Source of the DNA: Fodinibacter sp963800505
Lineage (GTDB): Bacteria > Actinomycetota > Actinomycetes > Actinomycetales > Dermatophilaceae
Direction of reading: 5' to 3'
Length of the DNA stretch: 64,000 nt
NCBI GenBank assembly: GCA_963800505.1
Contig: CAWDBL010000026.1
Span: 1 to 64,000, forward strand
Part shown: positions 7,779-18,833 of the stretch, one piece after another
How positions within the stretch are numbered: position 1 is the first letter of the stretch
Layout: the number at the start of each line of letters is the position of its first letter
Position numbers and translations under genes: made by a program
Notes under the pieces: model-generated
The model's input: only the letters and a program-made list of their open reading frames with translations
Told to the model about the DNA's origin: nothing
Database searches by the model: none

Positions 7779-9184
7779 GCCGGCTCGCGGGCGGCCACCG
7801 CAGCCCGCACCGCCTCGGCGACGACGTGGCTGACGTCGGGGTGGAACACGCTGGGGATGATGTAGGTGGCGTTGCGCTCGCTCTCGTGCACCACGTCGGC
7901 GAGCGCGTCGGCGGCTGCGAGCAGCACGTCGGTGCTCACGTGCGAGACACCGGAGTCGATCAGCCCGCGGAAGACGCCGGGGAAGACGAGCACGTTGTTG
8001 ATCTGGTTCGCGAAGTCCGACCGGCCGGTGGCGACCACGGCGGCGTGGCGGGCCGCGATGTCCGGGTCGATCTCGGGCACCGGGTTGGCCATCGCGAACA
8101 CGACGCTGTCCGGCGCCATCGAGGCCACGTCGTCCTCGGTGAGGATGTTCGGCGCCGAGACGCCGACGAAGACGTCGGCCCCGCGCAGCGCCTGCGAGAG
8201 CGTGCCGGTCACGCCCTCGGGGTTGGTGTGCTCGGCGATCCACGCGTGGTTGGGGTGGTCGCCGGACATCACGTCGGCCCGCCCGCGGTGCACGACCCCG
8301 TCGACGTCGGTGACCACGACGTGCGACGCGCCCGCCGCCAGGAACAGCTTGAGGATGGCCGTGCCCGCCGCCCCGGCGCCGCTCATCACGAGGCGCACGT
8401 CCTCGAGCCGCTTGCCCACGACACGCAGGGCGTTGCGCAGGGCGGCGAGCGCCACGATGGCGGTGCCGTGCTGGTCGTCGTGGAAGACCGGGATGTCGAG
8501 CTCCTCGCGCAGCCGGGCCTCGATCTCGAAGCAGCGCGGAGCCGAGATGTCCTCGAGGTTGATGCCGGCGAACGCGGGCGAGATCGCCTTGACGGTGCGG
8601 ATGATCTCCTCGGTGTCGGTGGTGTCGAGGCAGATCGGGAAGGCGTCGATGTCGGCGAAGCGCTTGAACAGGGCGGCCTTGCCCTCCATGACCGGCAGCG
8701 CGGCCAGCGGCCCGATGTCGCCGAGGCCGAGCACCGCGGTGCCGTCGGTGACCACCGCGACGGTGTTGCGCTTGATGGTCAGCCGCCGGGCGTCGGCGGG
8801 CTTCTCGGCGATGGCCAGGCAGACCCGCGCGACCCCGGGCGTGTAGATCATCGACAGGTCGTCGCGCGAGCGGATCGGCACCTTCGACTCCACCGACAGC
8901 TTGCCGCCCAGGTGCAGCAGGAACGTGCGGTCGCTCACCCGGCCGATCTCGACGCCCTCGACCTCGCGCATCCGCTCGACGATCGCGTCGGCGTGCTCGG
9001 GGTCGTGGGTGAGCATGGTGAGGTCGATGCGGATCTGCGAGGCCCCGGATGCCGTGACGTCGAGCCCCGTGACCACGCCACCGGCCGCCTCGATGACCCC
9101 GGTCATCTCACTGACCGCGGTCGCTCGGGCCGGCAGGACCAGGCGGACGGTGACGGAGTTGGCGATGGAGGGCGCGGACGGCAT
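7775..9184 (-). CDS. NAD-dependent malic enzyme with N-terminal ACT domain
   Basis: A 469-residue enzyme converting malate to pyruvate and CO2 with NAD(P). Residues about 8-85 form an ACT-like regulatory domain (VRLVLPARATAVSEMTGVIE). The catalytic part follows: SMIYTPGVARVCLAI, KRNTVAVVTDGTAVLGLGD, the metal-binding region INLEDISAPRCFEIE, FHDDQHGTAIV, and the Rossmann motif SGAGAAGTAI. The ACT domain suggests amino acid or metabolite control. The gene is coupled to VanZ downstream. With PPDK and pyruvate carboxylase it completes the PEP/pyruvate/oxaloacetate node. Confidence 0.93.
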   Translation of the reverse strand: MPSAPSIANSVTVRLVLPARATAVSEMTGVIEAAGGVVTGLDVTASGASQIRIDLTMLTHDPEHADAIVERMREVEGVEIGRVSDRTFLLHLGGKLSVESKVPIRSRDDLSMIYTPGVARVCLAIAEKPADARRLTIKRNTVAVVTDGTAVLGLGDIGPLAALPVMEGKAALFKRFADIDAFPICLDTTDTEEIIRTVKAISPAFAGINLEDISAPRCFEIEARLREELDIPVFHDDQHGTAIVALAALRNALRVVGKRLEDVRLVMSGAGAAGTAILKLFLAAGASHVVVTDVDGVVHRGRADVMSGDHPNHAWIAEHTNPEGVTGTLSQALRGADVFVGVSAPNILTEDDVASMAPDSVVFAMANPVPEIDPDIAARHAAVVATGRSDFANQINNVLVFPGVFRGLIDSGVSHVSTDVLLAAADALADVVHESERNATYIIPSVFHPDVSHVVAEAVRAAVAAREPA

Positions 9185-9251
9185 ACCGAGGATTCAACCC
9201 CGCTACCGGCAGGTAGACCGAAACCGCTGCCCGGCGGATCGCGGGCGGCCC

Positions 9252-9257
9252 TACAGT
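9252..9257 (+). promoter_or_regulatory. Candidate leaderless promoter -10 (TACAGT) of the SIMPL gene
   Basis: TACAGT lies seven bases before the ATG at 9265, with no ribosome-binding site between. This matches the leaderless layout also seen at 3850, 15403 and 27013. Confidence 0.45.
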
Positions 9258-9264
9258 GACCCGC

Positions 9265-9885
9265 ATGTCCGACCACGTGGAAGTTCTCGGGTCGGGCACC
9301 GCCAGTGCGGTGCCCGACGTCGTCGTGCTCGACGCGCGGGTGCAGTGCGAGGCGGCCGACGTCGCCGGCGCACTGGGCGCGGCGACCTCACGGGTGACCA
9401 CCGCGCTGCAGGCGGTGGCCGACCACGGGGTGGCCGCGGCCGACCGGCGCACCACCGGCATGGGGGTCTCGACCCGCTGGGACCGCGACGGGTCCGGGGT
9501 CGTCGGCTACACGGCATACCAGAGCCTGCGACTGCTCGTGCGCGACCGAGAGCGGGTGGGTGACCTGATCAACGCCCTGGCGGGGGCCGCCGGTGACGCC
9601 TTCGGGCTCGACGGCGTCACCCTCGAGGTGGCCGACCCCGCACCGCTGCTCGAGCGCGCCCGCACCGCGGCCTTCGCCGACGCCCGGGCCAAGGCCGAGC
9701 AGTACGCCGCGCTGGCCGGGCGGCCGCTCGGCCCGGTGCTGCGCGTCACCGAGGAGCCCGAGCGCGGGATGCCGGTGCCCCGCTTCGCCGCGAAGGCCGC
9801 CATGGAGGTCGGGGGCGCGATGCCGGTCGAGGCCGGCGAGTCGGCCGTCAGCGCGACGGTCACCGTGCGCTTCGGGCTGGGCTGA
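9265..9885 (+). CDS. SIMPL (DUF541) domain protein
   Basis: A 206-residue protein of the SIMPL/DUF541 family. It opens VEVLGSGTASAVPDVVVLDA, and the downstream GYTAYQSLRLLVRD and ARAKAEQYAALAGRPLG blocks are diagnostic. Members such as BP26 assemble into channel-like rings; most bacterial copies are of unknown function. There is no clear signal peptide, which is unusual for the family. ATG 9265 is chosen for its promoter spacing; an in-frame GTG at 9256 is possible. The next gene starts five bases after the stop. Confidence 0.85.
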   Translation: MSDHVEVLGSGTASAVPDVVVLDARVQCEAADVAGALGAATSRVTTALQAVADHGVAAADRRTTGMGVSTRWDRDGSGVVGYTAYQSLRLLVRDRERVGDLINALAGAAGDAFGLDGVTLEVADPAPLLERARTAAFADARAKAEQYAALAGRPLGPVLRVTEEPERGMPVPRFAAKAAMEVGGAMPVEAGESAVSATVTVRFGLG

Positions 9886-9889
9886 AGCC

Positions 9890-10504
9890 ATGGGGTGGGT
9901 CGACGCCCTGGGCTGGTTCGGGTCAGCCCTGCTGATCTACTCGCTGCTCCAGGCGCGCATCCTGCGGCTGCGGGTGCTCAACACCGTGGCCTGCGTCATC
10001 CTCGTCGTGTTCAACGCCGTCATCGGGGTGTGGCCGATGGTGGCGATGAACATCGTGCTGGCCGGCATCAACTCGTTCTTCATCGTTCGGCTGCTGCGCG
10101 AGCGCGGTGACGAGCAGGCCTACACCGTGCTCGAGGTGCGCGAGGACGACGCGTACCTCACCCACTTCCTGGGGGTGCACCGCGACGACATCCACGCGTT
10201 CTTCGCCGACTTCGGGCACGGGCTCGCCGCGGGCCGCTCGTCGTACCTCGTGCAGCACGGCGACGAGACCGCCGGAGTGATCGTGGTGCGCGACGAGGGA
10301 TCGGGTGTGGCCCAGGTCGAGCTCGACTACGTCACACCACGGTTCCGCGACTTCAGCCCCGGCGAGTTCGTCTTCCGCCGCTCGGGCCTGTTCCGCGACC
10401 GCGGCTTCTCCCACGTGCTCAGCCCGCCCGGCATGGTGGCGCCCTACTACGACCGGGTCGGCTTCACCCGGCAGGGCGACCGCTACTGCCTCGACCTGGC
10501 GTGA
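9890..10504 (+). CDS. YgjV-like membrane protein fused to a GNAT-like domain
   Basis: A 204-residue protein. Residues 1-70 hold two to three hydrophobic helices (WVDALGWFGSALLIYSLLQ, TVACVILVVFNAVIGVWP) resembling YgjV/Imp-type inner membrane proteins. Residues about 85-204 look like an acyltransferase (GNAT) fold ending in GMVAPYYDRVGFTRQGDRYC, the usual last GNAT strand pattern. It is likely cotranscribed with the SIMPL gene four bases upstream. The GNAT assignment is moderate because the acetyl-CoA loop is not obvious. Confidence 0.65.
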   Translation: MGWVDALGWFGSALLIYSLLQARILRLRVLNTVACVILVVFNAVIGVWPMVAMNIVLAGINSFFIVRLLRERGDEQAYTVLEVREDDAYLTHFLGVHRDDIHAFFADFGHGLAAGRSSYLVQHGDETAGVIVVRDEGSGVAQVELDYVTPRFRDFSPGEFVFRRSGLFRDRGFSHVLSPPGMVAPYYDRVGFTRQGDRYCLDLA

Positions 10505-10582
10505 GTGGCGAACGCCACGCTCCGCAGGCCCGCACCCCGGTGGATCGCGATCCCCGCGAGGTCTAGGGTCTTTGGTTACTAC

Positions 10583-10592
10583 ACTACGTAGT
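10583..10592. promoter_or_regulatory. Palindrome ACTACGTAGT in the ppdK leader (candidate operator)
   Basis: A perfect 10-base palindrome embedded in AT-rich TTACTACACTACGTAGTTTT, 25 bases before the ppdK start. The local drop in GC and the symmetry suggest a repressor or activator site, perhaps for a PadR or GntR family protein. The regulator is not in the window. Confidence 0.4.
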
Positions 10593-10617
10593 TTTCAACC
10601 TGAGGAGGCGGCCGCCG

Positions 10618-13302
<2,685 letters not shown>

Positions 13303-14218
13303 CCGTGGCGGTCGGGCGCGAGCTGACCCTCGCGCTCGGCCCGGTCCAGCGTCACCTTGACCCGGTGCGCCGTCACCACGGTGCCCAGCCAGGCCAGCCC
13401 CACCAGCCACCCGGCGACGACATCGGTGAGCCAGTGGTGCCCCAGCCAGACCCGGGACAGGCCCATCGCCAGCACGAACACCACGACCAGTGAGCCGACG
13501 AGCAGGCGGCTGCGCAGGTGCTTGCGTCCCAGCATCACGAGGTAGGCCGCGACACCCAGGACCACCGTGGCGTTGAGGGTGTGCCCCGACGGGAACGACG
13601 GGGAGCTCTCGAAGGGCGGCACCGCCAGGGCCAGCGGCGGCCGGGCGCGGGCACTCAGGTCCTTGCCGAGCACCGTGATGAGCACCGACCCCGCAGCCGC
13701 GATGCCCATGAGCACCACCGGCAGCCACGAGCGGCGCTTCACCGCGAGCACCGTGACGATGACGACCGCGATGACCGGCATCCCGACGGTGCCCCCGAGG
13801 TCGGTGAACCACGTGACCCACTGCGAGCTCGTGGGGGTGCGGGCGCTGACGGCGGCGTCGAGCACGGGCTGGTCGAGCCCGGCCACCCCGTCGCGCTCGA
13901 CCACCTGCTCGTAGACCTCCGCGGCCAGCACGGTGGCGCCGAGCACCACCCCACCCCCGACCAGCACCGTGAGCACCAGCGCGAGGTTGGCCAGGCTCCA
14001 GCGCCACACCCGGCCCAGCAGGGTGACCAGGCGGGCCACCTGGTCGACGAACCAGCGCCCCGAGCGGGTGCGCCACTGGGCCAGGTCGCGGTCGCCGATC
14101 CGCTCGTCGTCGGGCAACCGGTCACGGGAGACGGTGGCCGCACCGGGCTCGGGTGGCGGGCTCGTCGGGTGCGGCGGCATACGGCATTGAACCAGCCGGC
14201 CCACCCTGCGAACGACAA

Positions 14219-14251
14219 CGGCCCGGCCCCGCTCGGGGCGGGACCGGGCCG
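14219..14251 (-). terminator. Rho-independent-type hairpin after tmRNA
   Basis: CGGCCCGG-CCCC-GCTC-GGGG-CGGGA-CCGGGCCG forms a strong stem about 27 bases past the tmRNA 3' CCA in the minus direction, followed by a short TTGTCGTT stretch. This is the expected place for ssrA termination. Confidence 0.65.
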
Positions 14252-14277
14252 GTCGCTGGACGTGGGAGTGAGTCCGG

Positions 14278-14645
14278 TGGTGGAGGTGGCGGGAATCGAA
14301 CCCGCGTCCACTGACGGAACACCAGGGCTTCTCCGGGTGCAGTGCGCTATGGATTTTCTCGGCCCCAGCGCTCGCACGCACACGTCCGCTGACAGGCCCA
14401 GTCGAGTAAGAGTCCCGCGCCGTCCCCCGACATGACGACGCAGCAAGATCCCTAGATGACGCTGGTTACTGAGTCAGGATCGAACTCAGGCCAACGGACT
14501 TCGGAGCTCGCTCAGGCGGCGAGGGCGAAGTCGGTGCGCTTGGAATTGGCACCTATTGGTTTGCACGGATCGTTTACGAGATAACCGTGCGTCCTCGACC
14601 CGCTTCCCCATGGCCTACCGACCAATGTCGAAACCGATCACCCCC
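14278..14645 (-). ncRNA. ssrA: Transfer-messenger RNA (tmRNA)
   Basis: A one-piece tmRNA of about 368 nucleotides that rescues stalled ribosomes with SmpB. The 5' end GGGGGTGATCGGTTTCGACA and the 3' end GGTTCGATTCCCGCCACC plus CCA are the classic tRNA-like halves, and GGGGGTG pairs with CACCTCC as acceptor stem. The resume reading frame after GTGCC encodes ANSKRTDFALAA followed by TGA, a normal actinobacterial degradation tag. The 5' boundary is accurate to one or two bases. Its partner smpB is at 26527-27006, also on the minus strand. Confidence 0.97.
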
Positions 14646-14765
14646 CTGAGGGGGCTCACTCCCACGCTGTTCAGTTGTGCCACCACACGTGCAACGCCCG
14701 GCGGCCCCTTCAGTATGCCGCCCGGACGCACAGCCCCCAAACGAGTTGGGGCCGGACGCGGTGCC

Positions 14766-15395
14766 CTAGCCGGCGGGAGCCGCGGGAGCCGCGGGAGGTG
14801 GTGCGTCGACCGGGGTCGGCTGCAGGGGGAGCGGGTCGAGCGGCGTCGCCGGCGAATCCGTCGGGCTGGGAGTCGGCGTCGGCGTCGGCGTGTCGCTCGG
14901 TGTCGGCGTGGGCGTCGGCGTGGGCGTCGGGGTGGGGGTCGGCGCGGGCGGGTGCACGACGGGCGGCGGCTGGACCCGCGGGCGGGGGCTCGGAGTGGGC
15001 TTCGGGGTCGGCGTGGGGCTCGCGGCCGGCGTCCCGGCCGGTAGCGCCGGTGTCAGGCTCGGTGGGGCGGGGATGGTGGGCCCGATCGCGCGGGGCCGGG
15101 GGCTCCCGCCGACGGTGAAGATCGATGCCGCGGCGGTCGCGGCCACGGCGGGGGGCGTGCGAACGACGACCGCGACACCATGGGCGGCCATGGTCGCGGC
15201 CGGGGTCGCCACGACGGTCCTGGTGGGCAGGCCGGCCACCAGTCTGTCGGGCGGCTCGGCGGGGCCGCCGGCGATCGCGGTCATCACGGAGACAGCGAGG
15301 AGCCCGCCGCCTGCGACGCCGAGCGCCTGCAGGACGTTCTTGGTGCTCCCAACAGATTTCTTGGGAGCGCGGTGCCGTGCGGCCCCTGCTGCCAT
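14766..15395 (-). CDS. Exported or membrane-anchored Pro/Thr-rich protein
   Basis: A 209-residue protein of unknown function. A basic N-terminus (RHRAPKKSVGSTK) leads into one hydrophobic stretch (ALGVAGGGLLAVSVMTAIAG), then an Ala/Val-rich segment. The C-terminal half is PTPTPTP repeats ending in PPPAAPAAPAG, with no folded domain visible. This suggests a cell-wall-spanning or surface-exposed tether. The ATG at 15395 is preferred over 15422 because a TTGACT/TAGTCT promoter puts transcription start on it. The tmRNA gene lies downstream on the same strand. Confidence 0.7.
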   Translation of the reverse strand: MAAGAARHRAPKKSVGSTKNVLQALGVAGGGLLAVSVMTAIAGGPAEPPDRLVAGLPTRTVVATPAATMAAHGVAVVVRTPPAVAATAAASIFTVGGSPRPRAIGPTIPAPPSLTPALPAGTPAASPTPTPKPTPSPRPRVQPPPVVHPPAPTPTPTPTPTPTPTPSDTPTPTPTPSPTDSPATPLDPLPLQPTPVDAPPPAAPAAPAG

Positions 15396-15402
15396 GGTAT
15401 GA

Positions 15403-15429
15403 AGACTAGCCCTGTTGCGCATGAGTCAA
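15403..15429 (-). promoter_or_regulatory. Candidate leaderless promoter of the Pro/Thr-rich protein gene
   Basis: Reading leftward, TTGACT (15429-15424) is followed after 15 bases by TAGTCT (15408-15403), then seven bases to the ATG at 15395. The -35 is close to consensus; the spacer is a little short. It overlaps the end of the upstream oxidase gene. Confidence 0.5.
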
Positions 15430-17927
15430 CAGCGAATCCTGGTGTTTGCGGGATCGTGCGGCGCGCGTGCCGACATCCGCACGGAATGACGCCGACCGGC
15501 CACGTCGACCTCAAATCCTCCAGGGGCGCTCAGCAGCTCCCTCGGCACCGGCCCACCGCCCGGCTCCCAGACCCAGGCCAGCCCGACGGCGGCGCCCAGG
15601 GTGGCGCTGCTGGCGGCGCTCGTCACCTGGCCGGCCGGGAGCCCGTCACGCAGCAGCAGCTCACCGCCCCAGAGCACGGCTGCGGGGTCGTCGACCACGA
15701 ACGACGCCAGCCGGCGCGTCGGGCCGTCGGCGCGCTGCCGCTCGACGACATCGCGGCCGACGAACGCCCGGTTGCCGGACAGGTCGCAGGTGAAGGTCAG
15801 CCCGGCCTCGACCGGGGTGCGGTCCGGGCCGAGCTCGGGGCCGAACGCCCGGTATCCCTTGTCGAGCCGGAGGGCGTTGATGGCGTAGTAGCCCGCCAGG
15901 CGCAGCCCGACATCGGTGCCGGCGTCGACCAGCCGGTCCCACACCCCCGTGGCCAGCTCGGTGGGCACCGTGAGCTCCCAGCCCAGTTCGCCGACGTAGG
16001 TCATCCGGGTGGCGCGCACGCGAGCCGGACCGAGGTCGACCACCCGGCTCGTCGCGAACGGGAAGGCGTCCGGGCCCAGGTCGGCGCTGGTGAGGCCCTC
16101 CAGCAGGTGGCGCGACCGCGGTCCCATCACGCCGAACACGGCATACGCCGTGGTGACGTCCTCCACGACCACGCGCCATCCGGGGGCCGTGTGGCGCCGC
16201 AGCCAGTCGGCGTCGCGCACCGGGGACGCCGCGCTCGTCACCAGCAGCCACTCGTCGTCGGCGACCCGGGTCGCCGTGCAGTCGGCCTCGTAGCCACCGC
16301 GGGTGTTGAGGATGCCGGTGTAGACCGCCGCCCCCACCGGCTGGTCGACGTCGGCGGTGCAGACCAGGTGCAGCAGGGCGAGCGCGTCGGGGCCGTGCAC
16401 CCGCAGCTTGCCGAAGGAGGTCTGGTCGAACAGCGCGACGGCCGCACGGGTGGCGCGCTGCTCCTCGTCGACCCAGTCGTGCCACGGCTGGCGCCCCCAG
16501 CCGTAGGTGGCCTCCCGGTCTGCCGGTGGAACGCGCTGTGGGGCAATGTAGTTCGGTCGCTCCCAGCCCATCTTCGAGCCGAACCACGCCCCGGCCGTCG
16601 ACAGCCGGTCGTGCACGGGCGAGCAGCGGAACGGCCGGGCGGAGTCGAGCTCTCGGTTCGGCCACGGCACCGCGTAGTGCAGCCCCAGCACCTCGCTCAC
16701 CCGGGCGCGGAGCCACGGCGTGCTCGCGTGGAACGGCGCGAAGCGGCGCAGGTCGACCAGGGCGAGGTCCTCCTGCGGGGCGCCGGTGACCACCCACTGC
16801 GCCAGGGCCTGCCCGGCGCCACCGGCCGACGCGATGCCGACGGAGTTGAACCCGGCGCCGACGAAGAAGCCGGCGACGTCGGGCGACTCCCCCAAGATGA
16901 ACTGGTTGTCCGGGGTGAAGCTCTCGGGGCCGTTGTAGAACTTGCGGATGCCGGTGCGCTCGAGCACGGGCAGGCGGTGCACGGCGCTCTCCATCAGCAC
17001 CGAGAAGTGCTCCCAGTCCTCCTCGAGCAGCTGGAACTCGAAGGGGTGGGGGATGTCCTCGGGGGCGACCCACGGCTTCGCCTCCGGTTCGAACCCGCCG
17101 ACGACCAGCCCGCCGACCTCCTCCTTGACGTACGTCCAGCCGTCCGGGTCGCGCAGGATCGGCAGGTCGCGGTGCACGCCGTCGATCTGCTCGGTGACGA
17201 CGTAGAAGTGCTCGGCGGAGTGCAGCGGCACGCCGACCCCGGCCAGTGCACCGACCGCCTTGGCCCACTGGCCGGCGCAGTTGACCACCACCTCGCACTC
17301 GATGTCACCGGAGTCGGTGTGGACCCCACGGACCCGTCGCCCCCCGGGCGCGGTGGGGTCGGCAACGACGTCGAAACCGTTGACCCGCAACCGTTCTCGA
17401 ACGGTCACCCCGAGCTGGCGGGCGCCCTTGGCCAGCGACTGGGTGACGTCGGTGGGGTTGGCGGTGCCGTCGCCGGGCAGCCAGATCGCGCCCGCGAGGT
17501 CGCCGGTGCGCAGCAGCGGGTACCGCTCCCCCGCCTGCTCGGGAGTGAGGAGCTCGCACTCCAGGTCGTAGGCGGCAGCGGTGGCCGCGGTGCGCCGCAG
17601 CGCGGTCATCCGGTCGTCGGTGCGGGCGACGATCAGCCCGCCGCACTGCCGGTAGCCGGTGCCCAGGCCGGTCTCGGCCTCGAGCCGCTGGTAGAGCTCG
17701 GCGGAGTGCTGCACCAGCCGGGTGCCGCTCTCGCTGGCCCGCAGCAGCCCGACCAGCCCGGCCGCGTGCCAGGTGGTGCCGCACGACAGGGTTCCCTGCT
17801 CGAGCAGCAGCACGTCGGTCTCGCCGAGGTGAGCCAGGTGGTAGGCCGTCGACGCCCCGACGATGCCGCCGCCGACGACGACCACCCGGGCCCGCGTGGG
17901 AAGGGTGTCACCCGACGACGTGCTCAT
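15426..17927 (-). CDS. FAD-dependent dimethylglycine/sarcosine oxidase-like protein with GcvT domain
   Basis: An 833-residue two-domain enzyme, the same size as bacterial dimethylglycine oxidase (about 830). The N-terminal DAO domain has the dinucleotide motif VVVVGGGIVGASTAYHLA near residue 15. It also has CGTTWHAAGLVG, the family position of the histidine that can hold FAD covalently. From about residue 430 the GcvT/aminomethyltransferase half begins; it carries LNTRGGYEADCTATR and YVGELGWEL and would use tetrahydrofolate. Oxidative N-demethylation of a methylated glycine is the likely reaction. The start overlaps the kinase stop as ATGA, making it the third gene of a permease-kinase-oxidase operon. 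Confidence 0.85.
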   Translation of the reverse strand: MSTSSGDTLPTRARVVVVGGGIVGASTAYHLAHLGETDVLLLEQGTLSCGTTWHAAGLVGLLRASESGTRLVQHSAELYQRLEAETGLGTGYRQCGGLIVARTDDRMTALRRTAATAAAYDLECELLTPEQAGERYPLLRTGDLAGAIWLPGDGTANPTDVTQSLAKGARQLGVTVRERLRVNGFDVVADPTAPGGRRVRGVHTDSGDIECEVVVNCAGQWAKAVGALAGVGVPLHSAEHFYVVTEQIDGVHRDLPILRDPDGWTYVKEEVGGLVVGGFEPEAKPWVAPEDIPHPFEFQLLEEDWEHFSVLMESAVHRLPVLERTGIRKFYNGPESFTPDNQFILGESPDVAGFFVGAGFNSVGIASAGGAGQALAQWVVTGAPQEDLALVDLRRFAPFHASTPWLRARVSEVLGLHYAVPWPNRELDSARPFRCSPVHDRLSTAGAWFGSKMGWERPNYIAPQRVPPADREATYGWGRQPWHDWVDEEQRATRAAVALFDQTSFGKLRVHGPDALALLHLVCTADVDQPVGAAVYTGILNTRGGYEADCTATRVADDEWLLVTSAASPVRDADWLRRHTAPGWRVVVEDVTTAYAVFGVMGPRSRHLLEGLTSADLGPDAFPFATSRVVDLGPARVRATRMTYVGELGWELTVPTELATGVWDRLVDAGTDVGLRLAGYYAINALRLDKGYRAFGPELGPDRTPVEAGLTFTCDLSGNRAFVGRDVVERQRADGPTRRLASFVVDDPAAVLWGGELLLRDGLPAGQVTSAASSATLGAAVGLAWVWEPGGGPVPRELLSAPGGFEVDVAGRRHSVRMSARAPHDPANTRIRC

Positions 17928-18829
17928 CGGGCGGCCGCGCGGGTGAGCAGCGCGTCGAACCTGCGGCTCGTCGCGAGCTGCTCGGCCGGCTCCAGCTTGG
18001 CCATCGACCACTCCCAGAAGTCGAACTCGAGCGGGCTGGTGCCGTCCTGGATCATCCCCCACAGGGTCCAGCCGTAGCGCGCCATCCAGCCCCACAGCTC
18101 GGCCCGGGCGACGAGCGCGTCGTCGTGCCGGCCGTAGTAGGCGGCGCACAGCGAGGCGAGTGCCTCCTCCCCGAGCCGGGCCTCTGCCATCGCGTTGCCG
18201 AGCTCGAAGGACGGCTCGTTCATGCCGGAGTACTCGTAGTCGATGATCCGCAGGTCGCCGCCGTCGTCGAGCACGTTCGCGGCCAGCAGGTCGTTGTGGC
18301 ACGGCATCAGCGGCTCCGGCGCCAGCGCGAGCACCTGCTCGAGGCGGTCGGCGAACGGCTCGAGCGCGACGTAGCCGGCCGGCATCCGGAAGCCGTGCTC
18401 GCGCACGATGTCGAGGTAGCGGCGGCGCAGCGCGAACATGTCGAACCGCCCCACGAAGGGTGGGCCGGAGTGCAGCCGCTGCAGCGCGCCGGCGAGCCGG
18501 GGCAGGTTGGCGGCGACGTCGGCGTCGGCCCAGGTGCGTCCGGACAGGAACCCGACGACCATCACCCCGCGCCCCTCGAGGTAGTCGAGGACCGGTGCGC
18601 CGACGCCTGCGGCAGCCGCGGCCAGGGTGTTGACGTGCTCGGCGTGCCGGTCGACGCCGAGCAGGCCGGTCTCGGGAGCCGACACCCGCACGACGACGTC
18701 GAGCCCGGCGTCGGTGCGCACCCGGTAGTTGGTGTTCGTCAGACCGCCGGGCAGGGGCGTCACGTGACGCCCCTGCCCGGTGAGCACGGGGATGCCGTCG
18801 AGCAGCCGCTCGAGGTCGCTCACCGTCAC
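17924..18829 (-). CDS. Choline/aminoglycoside kinase-like phosphotransferase
   Basis: A 301-residue APH/ChoK-fold kinase. It has LPGGLTNTNYRV at residue 26, the choline-kinase-type nucleotide loop. The catalytic loop is CHNDLLAANVL (Brenner H-N-D pattern), followed by LRIIDYEYSGMNEPSFELGN, containing the metal-binding aspartate. This arrangement is typical of LicA/choline-ethanolamine kinases rather than drug-resistance enzymes. The gene sits between an APC permease (four-base gap) and the dimethylglycine oxidase-like gene (ATGA overlap), so a choline-related substrate is likely but unproven. The GTG at 18829 is chosen. Confidence 0.82.
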   Translation of the reverse strand: MTVSDLERLLDGIPVLTGQGRHVTPLPGGLTNTNYRVRTDAGLDVVVRVSAPETGLLGVDRHAEHVNTLAAAAAGVGAPVLDYLEGRGVMVVGFLSGRTWADADVAANLPRLAGALQRLHSGPPFVGRFDMFALRRRYLDIVREHGFRMPAGYVALEPFADRLEQVLALAPEPLMPCHNDLLAANVLDDGGDLRIIDYEYSGMNEPSFELGNAMAEARLGEEALASLCAAYYGRHDDALVARAELWGWMARYGWTLWGMIQDGTSPLEFDFWEWSMAKLEPAEQLATSRRFDALLTRAAAR

Positions 18830-18833
18830 GTCG

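Noticed and set aside
14338..14660. Possible small genes over the tmRNA locus
   Set aside because: Open frames here only cross the tmRNA; the tRNA-like ends and tag peptide define the locus as ssrA.
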